Assembly (NCBI GenBank): GCA_039583875.1
Contig: CM077153.1
Location: 114,510,568-114,574,567 of the forward strand
DNA from: Platanthera guangdongensis
Taxonomy: Eukaryota; Streptophyta; Magnoliopsida; Asparagales; Orchidaceae
Length of the DNA: 64,000 nt
Reading direction: 5' to 3'
Both the position numbers and the translations under genes were made by a program. Every line of letters begins with the position of its first letter. Positions within the stretch are counted from its first letter, which is position 1. The notes below the pieces were generated by a model, which saw only the letters and a list, made by a program, of their open reading frames with translations, ran no database searches and was not told the origin of the DNA. Positions 32,602 to 43,018 of the stretch are shown here, piece after piece.

Positions 32602-35098
32602 TGTAACAGCCCAAAGTGCAGAATCAGGAATTTTTGGGTGACGCGGCCTGGGACACGGGCGTGTCCCAGGGCGTGTCCGGTGACACGGCCTGCGATACGG
32701 GCGTGTCCCAGGGCGTGTCCGGTGACACGGCCTGCGACACGGGCGTGTCGCAGGGCGTGTCGAGGTTGTGTCGACGATTGGGCTTTGTCTCGACGATTTT
32801 TGTTCTCGACGATCCGTCGAGAGGAGGCACACGGCCCAGGACACGGGCGTGTCCAAGGCCGTGTCGCATTCTCGACAATCGTCAAGTGTCGAGAAGTGCG
32901 TGTCGAGTGTTGAACACGGCCTTTGACACGGGCGTGTCACAGGGCGTGTCAAATCAGGCGACGAACTCAGCCCGCCGAAGGATTTCGACAGGGCGTGTCT
33001 TTGTGCCGTGTCTGGGCACACGGCCTGGGACACGGGCGTGTCACAGGCCGTGTGAAGTCTCGAGATGATTTGAGATTTTTTTTCCCAGGTACACGGCCAC
33101 AGACACGGGCGTGTCTGAAGGCGTGTTGGTGACACGGCCCATGACACGGGCGTGTCCCGTGGGCGTGTCACTGGTTTGGATAAGTCGGTTGACCATCGCT
33201 TGAGGCACACGGCCTGGCACACGGCCGTGTTCGAGGCCGTGTCGGGTCAAAATCTGTGTTTTTGGCAGAATCGTGGCCGTCCATTCCTTCAGTCTGGATC
33301 CAAGGGCTGAAGCTTCTTCTTCTTTTTCCTTAAGGGCCGAAATCAGAGAATGATTTCTCACTTTGCTTTGGCCTTCATCTTTCTTCAAGAGAGAGAAAGA
33401 GAGAGAAAAAGGAGGAGGAAGAAGAAAGGGGGCTGCTGGTGGTGGTGCTGCGGTTTACCGACGAGAGATCCGAAGCCAGCGTTGCGGAGGAAACGCTATT
33501 GCGAGTCTTGCAAGATAGCTTGGAGGCCATGGCACCGAAGCGATCGTCAAGGGTAACGACTTTTCTTCCTAGCCATGTGAAGGCTTCCTTTTTGGCATAT
33601 CTTGTGATTTCCCCCACCAAGAGGTGGCTGATTTTGAGAATCTTTGGGTGGATGCTTGAAATCCCCTTTGTGTTGCATATAGATCCGGAAATGGAGTACG
33701 GAATAGGCATGCTGTGTGAAGCCCATCTGGACAGGTTGGTCTGGATTGGTGATGTTGCATACGAACCGGAGAAGACTCCGTGATAAACGTATAGTGTAGG
33801 AGTCTACGGGTTATACCTGCGAAAAGGAGTAGCAGGAAGTACTGGGGTGGTAGCCCAGGAAAATAGCCATGTGATGGTTTTGGGTCCAACCTGTGAATGA
33901 GGCACAGGTAGTACTGGTGGGACCAGGAAAGGCCCTTTTTGTGATGCTTGATGTCATAGGGTGTCCACCTGTGAAGCGAGTCACAGGAAGTACTGGTGTG
34001 CCCAGGAAAGACCCCTGACATTTGTGCTTGTGCGGTGTCCACCTGTGGAGAGAGTCACAGGAAGTACTGGTGCGCCCAGGAAAGACCCGCTGTTGCTGTG
34101 AGAAAATGGGTATAGTGAAATACCCAGGCTTGAATGCCAGGAACAGGATTGGTGATACCGACCCGCGCCTTTGATAGAGCCATGAGTACGCTGTACTCGG
34201 AGAAGGCAAGGCGATTTGAGCAACGGGGGGTGGAGGATCCGACCTGCGCTATGTCCGTCTGACGTGAGACCAAAACGTGCGGTCTGTTGGAGCGCATAGC
34301 AAGAGTCTTCGGCCTGCGCGCCATGACACAACGGGGGGCTACGGGCCATCCCGGTGTCTGAGGACTAACTCCGGCTGCACGCCATGGAGTAAATGCTCAA
34401 GAGATTTACCGTTGGGTGATAACCCTGATACGGTGGTGGGCAAGAGATTGCTAGAACACCAAGAATGTGCCCTGAGTGCACGGACCGTTGGGCCGGGTGG
34501 CGAACGGTTGTGATGGCTTGTGTGCGTGAAAGCACCTTTTGATGATATAGCTTGCCATACGTGTGATATGATATGCCTGCAGGGAAAAATACCGCTGCCC
34601 CGAGAGAAGGGGTAGGGTCGTTATAATTTGGTCAGCTGAACGCTGACCGTTGCTTTTGTTTGCCACCGGTGGGTGGATTGTCCTTGCACAGGTGCTGGAG
34701 AGCCGAGCAGGACGCATAGAGGTTGATGCTCCTGCTGGTGTTGCTGCTGCTGCTATTAGCCCTCGAAGGCTAAGTGTGTTATTTTGAGTGTTTTCTTTTA
34801 TTGTGGCCGGCCTGTGCGCCAATCTGTTTTAGGCCACTGTGTGAAAGCCTTGTAAGGCCATAAGGCCAACTCTTTTGACATGTTGTAAGACATTCCTATA
34901 TATATATAATGTGGATTTTTATATTTGGACATTCATGAGGAGTTCAAGTAGTTTAGGCTTCCGCTAGAATGCTTGTGATAGGTGCGACGCGCTACTCTGA
35001 TATCATCCTGTACCTTCACCGACTGTTTTGTGGTATATCCTGTGGTGCCCCGGCCGGACCTTCTAGAATATAGCATATGAACGGATGAGGTTGTTACA
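32602..35098 (+). repeat. Element T 5' LTR
   Basis: It begins TGTAACAGCC and ends GGTTGTTACA. The stretch 32640-33245 is filled with palindromic words such as GGACACGGGCGTGTCC and CACGGCCGTGT, mixed with CTCGACGA words (32760-32895). Compared with the 3' LTR it has one more copy of a repeat unit of about 40 bp near 32680-32725, and a shorter CTCGACGA tract near 32870. Confidence 0.95.
33529..33783 (+). CDS. Possible small ORF inside the T 5' LTR (84 aa)
   Basis: ATG at 33529 in a favourable plant context (GGCCATGGCACC), stop TGA at 33781. The 3' LTR copy (40912-41166) is also open. The E LTR (60322-60595) has recognisable homology (MAPK start with ATG changed to ATA; the block CEAH..LVWIGDV kept) but is frameshifted. 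The product is basic at its N-terminus (MAPKRSSRV) and otherwise hydrophobic to neutral. I do not recognise it. LTRs usually do not encode proteins, so this may be chance in a conserved regulatory stretch. Confidence 0.3.
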   Translation: MAPKRSSRVTTFLPSHVKASFLAYLVISPTKRWLILRIFGWMLEIPFVLHIDPEMEYGIGMLCEAHLDRLVWIGDVAYEPEKTP

Positions 35099-35316
35099 TT
35101 TTTGGTATCGGTTGTCTTGGTCTTTCCCTCTCGAAGTCGTGGCCGACTTCTTTTGTGGGGTGGCGAGCACGTGTTTGTGCACACCAAAGTCTACGATTGA
35201 ACTCCTGAATGTCCATGATAGGAATGCATTTTGTATGTTTGAGGAACCTGCGTGTTCCTATTTTGTGTTGTTTGCTTGGGTACGACCGCTAATGTGTGTG
35301 TCTTGTCCACCTTTAG
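35099..35316 (+). other. Element T leader upstream of gag
   Basis: 218 bp between the LTR and the first gag-like codon. A stop lies directly upstream of the gag frame and no in-frame ATG is present. Short upstream ATGs occur (for example near 35208). Part of it is conserved in E (61840-61900). Confidence 0.5.
35103..35114 (+). promoter_or_regulatory. Element T primer binding site
   Basis: TGGTATCGG after the LTR, close to TGGTATCAGAGC, the site complementary to initiator Met tRNA used by most Tekay elements. The match is weakened by substitution. Confidence 0.65.
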
Positions 35317-38300
35317 GTGACACGGAGTGGAGCTGGGCCGTCTGAGCCCCAGCGTTCTGATGAAAGTACGGCACTAGCCGCGGTGCCTACACCTCCACCG
35401 TCTGCGGAACATGTCTGTTTAGTTGCGGAGGCCTTATTTACCATGATCCAAGGTCAGCCACTCAGGCAGGAACAAGCGGCTGTAAGGCCAGAACAGGTGA
35501 TGGCAAGGCCTGAACCTGTTATGGATGTAGTTCCTCGAGCGGCTGAGAAGCAGCTAACGCGGTTTATGAGTTTCCATCCGCCTACATTCTCGGGAGCGGG
35601 AACCCCGACGCAGGCTGAGGATTGGTTATCGCGCGTCAAGCGAGTGATGACGGCGATAGGAACGGCGGAGCATCAGAAAGTTACCTTAGCCACCTTCTTG
35701 CTTGAAGGAGAAGCGCGTTTATGGTGGGATGAGATGGAGTTGCATCATTTGGCGGGTCGTCCGTTAACCCAAGTGTCGATGGAAGAATTCTCTCGGCTCT
35801 TCCTAGCGAAGCACCTTCCTGTGGCGCAACGGATATCCATGGAAAATGAATTCCAACGGTTGACTCAAGGTGATGGCAGTGTTGACGCGTACCTGCATGA
35901 AATTACGCGCTTGGGGCGGTATGCGGGTTCGATTTTTGCTGATGAGCAGAGGAAGACGAATCAGTTCTATGAAGGGCTGAGGGACGAGCTGAGGTTCTTT
36001 GTGTCCAGTTCTGTGAACCAAGGTTTCCAAGCGTTGGTTGACACCGCGACCGCGTTGGAAAAGGACATGAAAAGGGTGCAAGGGAAGAGAGCGTTGGTGA
36101 TGACGCAACCGGAGTGGAAGGCGCCCCGATCAGGAAAACCATTTTATAAGAAGAGATGGGGCAAGAAGTCCAAGCCTAGTGGACAAGCGCCTTCATCAGT
36201 TGCATCGGGAACAACATCAGGGGCAACCTCCAAGCCCGAGACTCGTACCTGCTTCAATTGTGGTAGGATGGGGCATATTGCGCGAGATTGTCGGATGCCG
36301 CCGAAGAGTGAAAAGAAGGCGGGAGCATCTTATGCGGAAAAAGGAAAGGCGGTGGTGGATTCCTCTGCCTCGCAGGCGCAACCCCGAGTCTACAATCTTG
36401 GCCTGCAAGAGGCCATCAAGCAGAGTGACGTGGTCACAGGTATGAGTTTAGTTTTGCATATGCGATTGTTTGTATGCTGTGCTTAGTACGCCTATGTTTG
36501 TGGTTTGTGTGTGTGACATGTTTGTCATAGGTTTTGTAATGATTCGGGACACGCTGGCGCGAGCACTGTTTGATACAGGTGCATCGCATTCTTTTCTGTC
36601 TCGTGAATTTGTTACGCGGCTTGGGATACCCAGTCGTGCAAAGACAGATAGCGTCAGAGTGGTGTTGCCGAATGGATGTTGGATGCTTGCGGATCAAGCT
36701 TGCGATGTGGCAGTTCAGTTTGGAAGTCGGGATTTTTGTTTAACCGCATTTGTTTTGCCAATATCGGAATTCGATGTGATTTGTGGGATGGATTGGCTTG
36801 CGGAGCAGCATGCTATGATTGATTGCCAGTCCAAAGAAATCACGTTGGGCCAGAATACCGAACAGGAGACCAAGTTCGCGGGTATGCGAGGAGTAGGCGG
36901 GACGTTGATGTCTGCACTCCAGGTAGTCAAAGCTGTTCGAAAGGGTGCGGAGTGTTACTTTGCACTAATTCAGGCTGTTGAGCCTAAGGCCACTTTGTGT
37001 GAGGTTCCGATTGTGGCAAAATTTACGGATGTGTTTCCCACGGATCTCCCTGGGCTACCACCCCAGCGGGAGATTGACTTCACAATTGAGTTGGTGCCAG
37101 GTGCGAAACCCGTGGCCCGCTCGCCATATCGCGTTGCGCCTAAAGAGATGGCTGAGTTGAAGGTTCAACTACAAGAAATGCTAGAGCAAGGTTATATCCG
37201 CCCAAGTATGTCACCTTGGAGTGCGCCTGTGCTTTTTGTAAAGAAGAAAGATGGTGGGTTACGGTTGTGTATCGATTACCGTGAATTGAATAAGCTGACC
37301 GAGAAAAATAAGTATCTTATACCTCGGATTGATGAGTTATTCGATCAGCTGGTGGGATCTACCGTCTATTTGAAGTTGGACCTGAAGTCTGGTTATTACC
37401 AGTTACGAATTCGGGAAGGTGACATTCCCAAAACCGCATTTGGAACACGTTATGGGCACTATGAGTTCACAGTCATGCCATTTGGACTGTGTAATGCGCC
37501 CTCGGTGTTTATGGATCTGATGCACCGTATTTTCCGTTAGTACCTGGATCTGTTTGTGATCGTGTTCATTGATGACATCCTGGTGTACTCGAAGTCTACA
37601 ACTGAGCATGAGATTCATTTGCGGTTGGTGCTGAACACGTTGAGGCAAAATCAGCTATATGCCAAGTTCTCGAAGTGCGAGTTTTGGCTATCGTCAGTGG
37701 CATTTTTGGGCCATGTGGTGAGTGGAGCGGGCATTGCAGTGGATCCAGCGAAGATAAAAGCCATACAAGAATGGCCAATATTGTCTTCCGTGGCCGAGGT
37801 CAGGAGTTTCCTTGGACTTGCGGGCTACTATAGAAGATTTGTGGAAAACTTCTCGCGGATCGCTTTGCCGCTAACCACACTGACGCGAAAGGATCAGAAG
37901 TTCGTTTGGACGCCAGAGTGTGCACGAGCTTTTGAAGAGCTGAAGGTTCGGTTGACTACGGCGCCGGTGTTGTCTTCGCCATGTGGAACCGATGGATTTG
38001 TAATTTATAGCGATGCCTCAGGAAGCGGCTTAGGCTGCGTTCTTCTGCAGAGCGGAAAGGTGATTGCTTATGGCTCACGCCAATTGAAGGTGCACGAGCG
38101 AAATTACCCCGTCCATGATTTGGAACTAGCGGCGGTGATTTTTGCCCTTAAGCTGTGGCGACACTACCTTTATGGCGTGAAGGTGGAGATCTATACCGAT
38201 CATAAGAGCCTAAAGTATCTGTTGGAGCAGAAAGAGTTGAACATGCGACAACGAAGGTGGTTGGAGTTCCTTGGGGACTACACTTTCGAGATTCACTATA

Positions 38301-39895
38301 CACCCGGGAAGGGGAATGTTGTCGCGGATGCCTTGAGTCGGCGAGTTCCGGCTAGAGCAAATTGGTTGCAAAGGCATGATGAACGTCTTATCCAGGAGTT
38401 GGAAGCATTAGAGATCTATTGTGTTGACAAGAGTTCCACTGCCACTGCATGTTTGAACTGGACCGAGGTGCAATGTGACCTTGCGGACCGAGTTCGACGG
38501 GCAACAGAGTTGGATGAAGATCTCTTACGATATGTGAATGAAGGGCCAGAGGGCAAATTCACCTGGATTGATGGTCTTTTGCGCAAAGAGGGCCGTTTGT
38601 GCGTCCCGAATGTGGGGAAACTGAGGGAAGAACTGATGTATGAAGCACATTATACCAAGTATTCCATTCACTCCGGGAGCACAAAGATGTTCAACGATAT
38701 GAAGAAGCTTTTCTGGTGGCCAGGGCTCAAGAAAGATGTTGCCCTGTATATAGCCAAATGTCAAACATGTGCGATGGTGAAGGCGGAATGCCAAAAGCCG
38801 GGCGGTTCTTTGAAGTCACTGCCGATCCCAGTGTGGAAATTTGATGATATTTCCATGGATTTTGTGCATGGATTGCCAAGATCGCAGCGAGGAAATGATT
38901 CCATTTGGGTGATAGTTGACCGGCTAACAAAAGTAGCACATTCTCTCCCGAACAGGAGGGATGATTCGGTTGAAAGTTTGGCAAAGTTATATGTTGATCA
39001 GATTGTGCGACTTCACGGTGTTCCTCGGAGCATCGTAAGTGATCGAGATGGGCGATTCACGTCAAATGATTGGAGGTTAATTCACCGACTGTTGGGCACG
39101 AAACTGACTTTCAGTACGACCTTTCATCCCCAAACGGATGGCCAAACTGAACGTACCAACAGAACAATGGAGGACATGCTCCGAATGTGCGCCCTTGACT
39201 TCGGAAAGAGATGGGAAGATCATCTCTATATGGTCGAGTTTGCATATAATAACAGCTACCAAGCAAGCATTGGGATGGCACCATATGAAGCCCTATATGG
39301 AAGGAAGTGTCGTACTCCCTTGGCTTGGGTAGAAGCGGGTGAAGCCCGGGTTGTTAAACCAAATGAGGTGGATGAAGCAAACTCAACCATTCGGACCATT
39401 CGAGAGAGATTGCTGATTGCTCAAGATCGACAAGCGAAGTACTACAACGCCAAGCACCGGAACGTTGAATTTGCGGTTGGCAATTGGGTCTACTTGAAGA
39501 TCAAGCCATTCAAAGGTGTCTCCAGGATTCGACGATTGAAAAAGTTGAGTCCAAGATATTTGGGTCCTTTTGAAGTGGTTGAGCGAATTGGCGAAGCGGC
39601 TTATCGGTTAGCTCTATCGGCGGACTTGGGTGGGTTACATGATGTCTTTCACATCTCGGTGCTCCGGAAAGCCGTGAAAGAGCCAGCTCAAGTGATCGCG
39701 GATGATCGGGTACCGGTGGGGTATGGGCTAACAACGAGAGTTAGACCCATTCGGATCGAAGATCGAGCCAAGAAACAGTTGCGGAACAAGACGGTCGGTA
39801 TGGTGAAAGTCCGGTGGGACAACTGCGGCCGTGAAGAGCTGACATGGGAACGCGAGCAGACCATGCGAGAAGAGTTCCCTGAGTTGTTTCTGTAA
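35317..39895 (+). CDS. gag-pol: Element T Gag-Pol, with a short intron and one nonsense codon
   Basis: Gag (35317-36439) starts at GTG, the first codon after a stop, with no ATG. It has a capsid region ([29 protein letters not shown]) and one zinc knuckle [14 protein letters not shown] (about 36250). A 91-bp intron (36440-36530) joins Gag to protease in frame. Protease has FDTGASHSF (about 36570); RT has VFIDDILVY (about 37565); RNase H has [10 protein letters not shown] (about 38008). Integrase has an HHCC domain (about 38650-38770), catalytic Asp in MDFVHGLP and SDRDGRF and Glu in [10 protein letters not shown]-terminal chromodomain ends FPELFL, stop TAA 39893. The only defect in pol is TAG at 37538-37540, just before the RT catalytic box. 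The chromodomain and domain order place it in Tekay. Confidence 0.92.
36440..36530 (+). other. Intron between gag and protease, element T (91 bp)
   Basis: Donor ACAG|GTATGAG, acceptor TTTGTCATAG|GT. Splicing in phase 1 links the Gag frame (DVVTG) to the protease frame (FVMIRD), which are otherwise different. Unspliced reading stops at TAG 36484. Elements E and C have introns at the same place and phase. Confidence 0.82.
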
Positions 39896-40000
39896 CTTAT
39901 ATCGAGAATGTTGTAACATAAAATGTTAGATGTTGTAACATTTTTCTTGCTGGTTTCTATTACTTTCCTGTCTCTAAATTTCGAGGACGAAATTTCTTGT

Positions 40001-40013
40001 AGGAGGGGAGGAT
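40001..40013 (+). promoter_or_regulatory. Element T polypurine tract
   Basis: AGGAGGGGAGGAT directly before the 3' LTR start TGTAACAGCC. Confidence 0.9.
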
Positions 40014-42480
40014 TGTAACAGCCCAAAGTGCAGAATCAGGAATTTTTGGGTGACATGGCCTGGGACACGGGCGTGTCCCAGGGCGTGTCCAGTGACATGG
40101 CCTGCGACACGGGCGTGTCGCAGGGCGTGTCGAGGTTGTGTCAACGATTGGGCTTTGTCTCGACGATTTTTGTTCTCGACGATCCGTCGAGAGGAGGCAC
40201 ACGGCCCAGGACACGGGCGTGTCCAAGGCCGTGTCGCATTCTCGACGAGTTTTTCTCGACGATCGTCGAGTGTCGAGAAGTGCGTGTCGAGTGTTGAACA
40301 CGGCCTGTGACACGGGCGTGTCACAGGGCGTGTCAAATCAGGCGACGAACTCAGCCCGCCGAAGGATTTCGACAGGGCGTGTCTTTGTGCCGTGTCTGGG
40401 CACACGGCCTGGGACACGGGCGTGTCACAGGCCGTGTGAAGTCTCGGGATGATTTGGGATTTTTTTCCCAGGTACACGGCCACAGACACGGGCGTGTCTG
40501 AAGGCGTGTTGGTGACACGGCCCATGACACGAGCGTGTCCCGTGGGCGTGTCACTGGTTTGGATAAGTCGGTTGACCACCGCTTGAGGCACACGGCCTGG
40601 CACACGGCCGTGTTCGAGGCCGTGTCGGGTCAAAATCTTTGTTTTTGGCAGAATCATGGCCGTCCATTCCTTCAGTCTGGATCCAAGGGCTGAAGCTTCT
40701 TCTTCTTTTTCCTTAAGGGCCGAAATCAGAGAATGATTTCTCACTTTGCTTTGGCCTTCATCTTTCTTCAAGAGAGAGAAAGAGAGAGAAAAAGGAGGAG
40801 GAAGAAGAAAGGGGGCTGCTGCTGGTGGTGCTGCGGTTTACCGACGAGAGATCCGAAGCCAGCGTTGCGGAGGAAACGCTCTTGCGAGTCTTGCAAGCTA
40901 GCTTGGAGTCCATGGCACCGAAGCGATCGTCAAGGGTAACGACTTTTCTTCCTAGCCATGTGAAGGCTTCCTTTTTGGCATATCTTGTGATTTCCCCCAC
41001 CAAGAGGTGGCTGATTTTGGGAATCTTTGAGTGGATGCTTGAAATCCCCTTTGTGTTGCATATAGATCCGGAAATGGAGTACGAAATAGGCATGCTGTGT
41101 GAAGCCCATCTGGACAGGTTGGTCTGGATTGGTGATGTTGCATACGAACCGGAGAAGACTCCGTGATAAACGTATAGTGTAGGAGTCTACGGGTTATACC
41201 TGCGAAAAGGAGTAGCAGAAAGTACTGGGGTGGTAGCCCAGGAAAATAGCCATGTGATGGTTTTGGGTCCAACCTGTGAATGAGGCACAGGTAGTACTGG
41301 TGGGACCAGGAAAGGCCCTTTTTGTGATGCTTGATGTCATAGGGTGTCCACCTGTGAAGCGAGTCACAGGAAGTACTGGTGTGCCCCGGAAAGACCCCTG
41401 ACATTTGTGCTTGTGCGGTGTCCACCTGTGGAGAGAGTCACAGGAAGTTCTGGTGCGCCCAGGAAAGACCCGCTGTTGCTGTGAGAAAATGGGTATAGTG
41501 AAATACCCAGGCTTGAATGCCAGGAACAGGATTGGTGAGACCGACCCGCGCCTTTGATAGAGCCATGAGTACGCTGTACTCGGAGAAGGCAAGGCGATTT
41601 GAGCAACGGGGGGTGGAGGATCCGACCTGCGCTATGTCCGTCTGACGTGAGACCAAAACGTGCGGTCTGTTGGAGCGCATAGCAAGAGTCTTCGGCCTGC
41701 GCGCCATGACACAACGGGGGGCTACGGGCCATCCCGGTGTCCGAGGACTAACTCCGGCTGCACGCCATGGAGTAAATGCTCAAGAGATTTACCGTTGGGT
41801 GATAACCCTGATACGGTGGTGGGCAAGAGGTTGCCAGAACACCAAGAATGTGCCCTGAGTGCACGGACCGTTGGGCCGGGTGGCGAACGGTTGTGATGGC
41901 TTGTGTGCGTGAAAGCACCTTTTGATGATATAGCTTGCCATACGTGTGATATGATATGCCTGCAGGGAAAATACCGCTGCCCCGAGAGAAGGGGTAGGGT
42001 CGTTATAATTTGGTCAGCTGAACGCTGACCGTTGCTTTTGTTTGCCACCGGTGGGTGGATTGTCCTTGCATAGGTGCTGGAGAGCCGAGCGGGACGCATA
42101 GAGGTTGATGCTCCTGCTGGTGTTGCTGCTGCTGCTATTAGCCCTCGAAGGCTAAGTGTGTTCTTTTGAGTGTTTTCTTTTATTGTGGCCGGCCTGCGCG
42201 CCAATCTGTTTTAGGCCACTGTGTGAAAGCCATGTAAGGCCATAAGGCCAACTCTTTTGACATGTTGTAAGACATTCCTATATATATATAATGTGGAGTT
42301 TTATATTTGGACATTCATGAGGAGTTCAAGTAGTTTAGGCTTCCGCTAGAATGCTTGTGATAGGTGCGACGCGCTACTCTGATATCATCCTGTACCTTCA
42401 CCGACTGTTTTGTGGTATATCCTGTGGGGCCCCAGCCGGACCTTCTAGAATATACCATATGAACGGATGGGGTTGTTACA
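40014..42480 (+). repeat. Element T 3' LTR
   Basis: Nearly identical to 32602-35098 apart from scattered substitutions and repeat-unit copy differences in the CACGGGCGTGT array. Confidence 0.95.
40912..41166 (+). CDS. Possible small ORF inside the T 3' LTR (84 aa)
   Basis: Same ORF as 33529-33783, with a few substitutions and no stop. ATG context GTCCATGGCACC. See the 5' LTR entry for the E comparison and the reservations. Confidence 0.28.
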   Translation: MAPKRSSRVTTFLPSHVKASFLAYLVISPTKRWLILGIFEWMLEIPFVLHIDPEMEYEIGMLCEAHLDRLVWIGDVAYEPEKTP

Positions 42481-42485
42481 CAACG
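42481..42485 (+). repeat. Target site duplication CAACG of element T, right
   Basis: Pairs with 32597-32601. Confidence 0.95.
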
Positions 42486-42509
42486 CGGACTGAAAATAAA
42501 GACCGCTGA

Positions 42510-43018
42510 GTCCGCAAAACCACGAACTTATTCGATTTGTTTGATGTACAATTATTTGTGTATTAAACAATGCTCAATGCTGTGGCTTGTGATGAACTGT
42601 GTTTCGCTTTATGCAGACTAAATAAGATATCCGCACATTCTATTGCTAATTTGTGCTTGTGTTGTGATATGTGACGAACTGTGCGGACTAATGCTGTGTC
42701 CGCTTCTTAGAATTTAACTTGTCTGTAGGTGAGAAGTGTCGCGTACTGGGCGGACTGAAACTGTGTCCGCCTTATTTTGTGCTTTGAACTTTGCTTGGCA
42801 GGTACTCGACTGGAAGCAGCCGTGTGAATTTAAGTTTGTGTCCGCGTTGTTTTTAACTTTTGCTGCATGAATTGGATTATGGCAGATTATGCAGACTGAA
42901 TAAGCGAGCTGTGCGGCCTGGCCAAAAAAGCTGTCAGGCCCCACTACTATAAATATAGCCCCGTTGCTTCTTCTATGCAGGGAAACTGGTGTAGCTGAAG
43001 ACCCTGCGGCCTGCCGAG
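42510..43018 (+). other. Spacer between Tat B antisense genes, with TATA box
   Basis: About 500 bp, no ORF. It is rich in GCGGAC/GTCCGC, partly arranged as short hairpins (for example GCGGACT..GTCCGC near 42684-42703 and GGCGGAC..GTCCGCC near 42750-42772). TATAAATA at 42948-42955 matches the Tat A gene 2 promoter. Confidence 0.6.
42948..42955 (+). promoter_or_regulatory. TATA box of Tat B antisense gene 2
   Basis: TATAAATA about 70 bp upstream of the start position of antisense gene 2; conserved with 5061-5068. Confidence 0.6.

Larger units (their letters stand above)
32602..42480 (+). mobile_element. Element T: complete Tekay-type chromovirus
   Basis: 9879 bp flanked by perfect 5-bp duplications CAACG. 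It has LTRs of 2497 and 2467 bp that are nearly identical, a primer binding site, gag, intron, pol with chromodomain and a polypurine tract. It is the youngest, best preserved element here, inserted in antisense gene 1 of Tat B. Confidence 0.96.
30659..42509 (+). pseudogene. Antisense gene 1 of Tat B, frameshifted and split by element T
   Basis: ATG at 30659 (MARLGAF). The first part is open to about 31050, where a frameshift moves the frame. TAG at 31336-31338 is shared with Tat A; TAA at 31444 is private. The intron is 31901-31974 (donor GTGATC, acceptor TTGTTGCAG). A second frameshift follows near 32105. Element T (32602-42480) is inserted 7 codons before the stop; the gene ends at TGA 42507-42509, at the same residue as in Tat A. 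The Lys-rich nuclear-signal region (KKRKRDGS) and the coiled coil are preserved. Confidence 0.8.

Noticed and set aside
32616..33132. Open frames with repeated peptide DTGVSQGVSGD in the T LTR (also 40028-40501)
   Set aside because: They are translations of the CACGGGCGTGT array in several frames and strands at once, with no start context and no shared frame between the LTRs.
33811..34349. Minus-strand frames in the T LTR with repeated FPGHTSTSCDSLHRWTP
   Set aside because: They arise from a short internal direct repeat (CACAGGAAGTACTGG-type) of the LTR and overlap no conserved start; no homologue is recognised.
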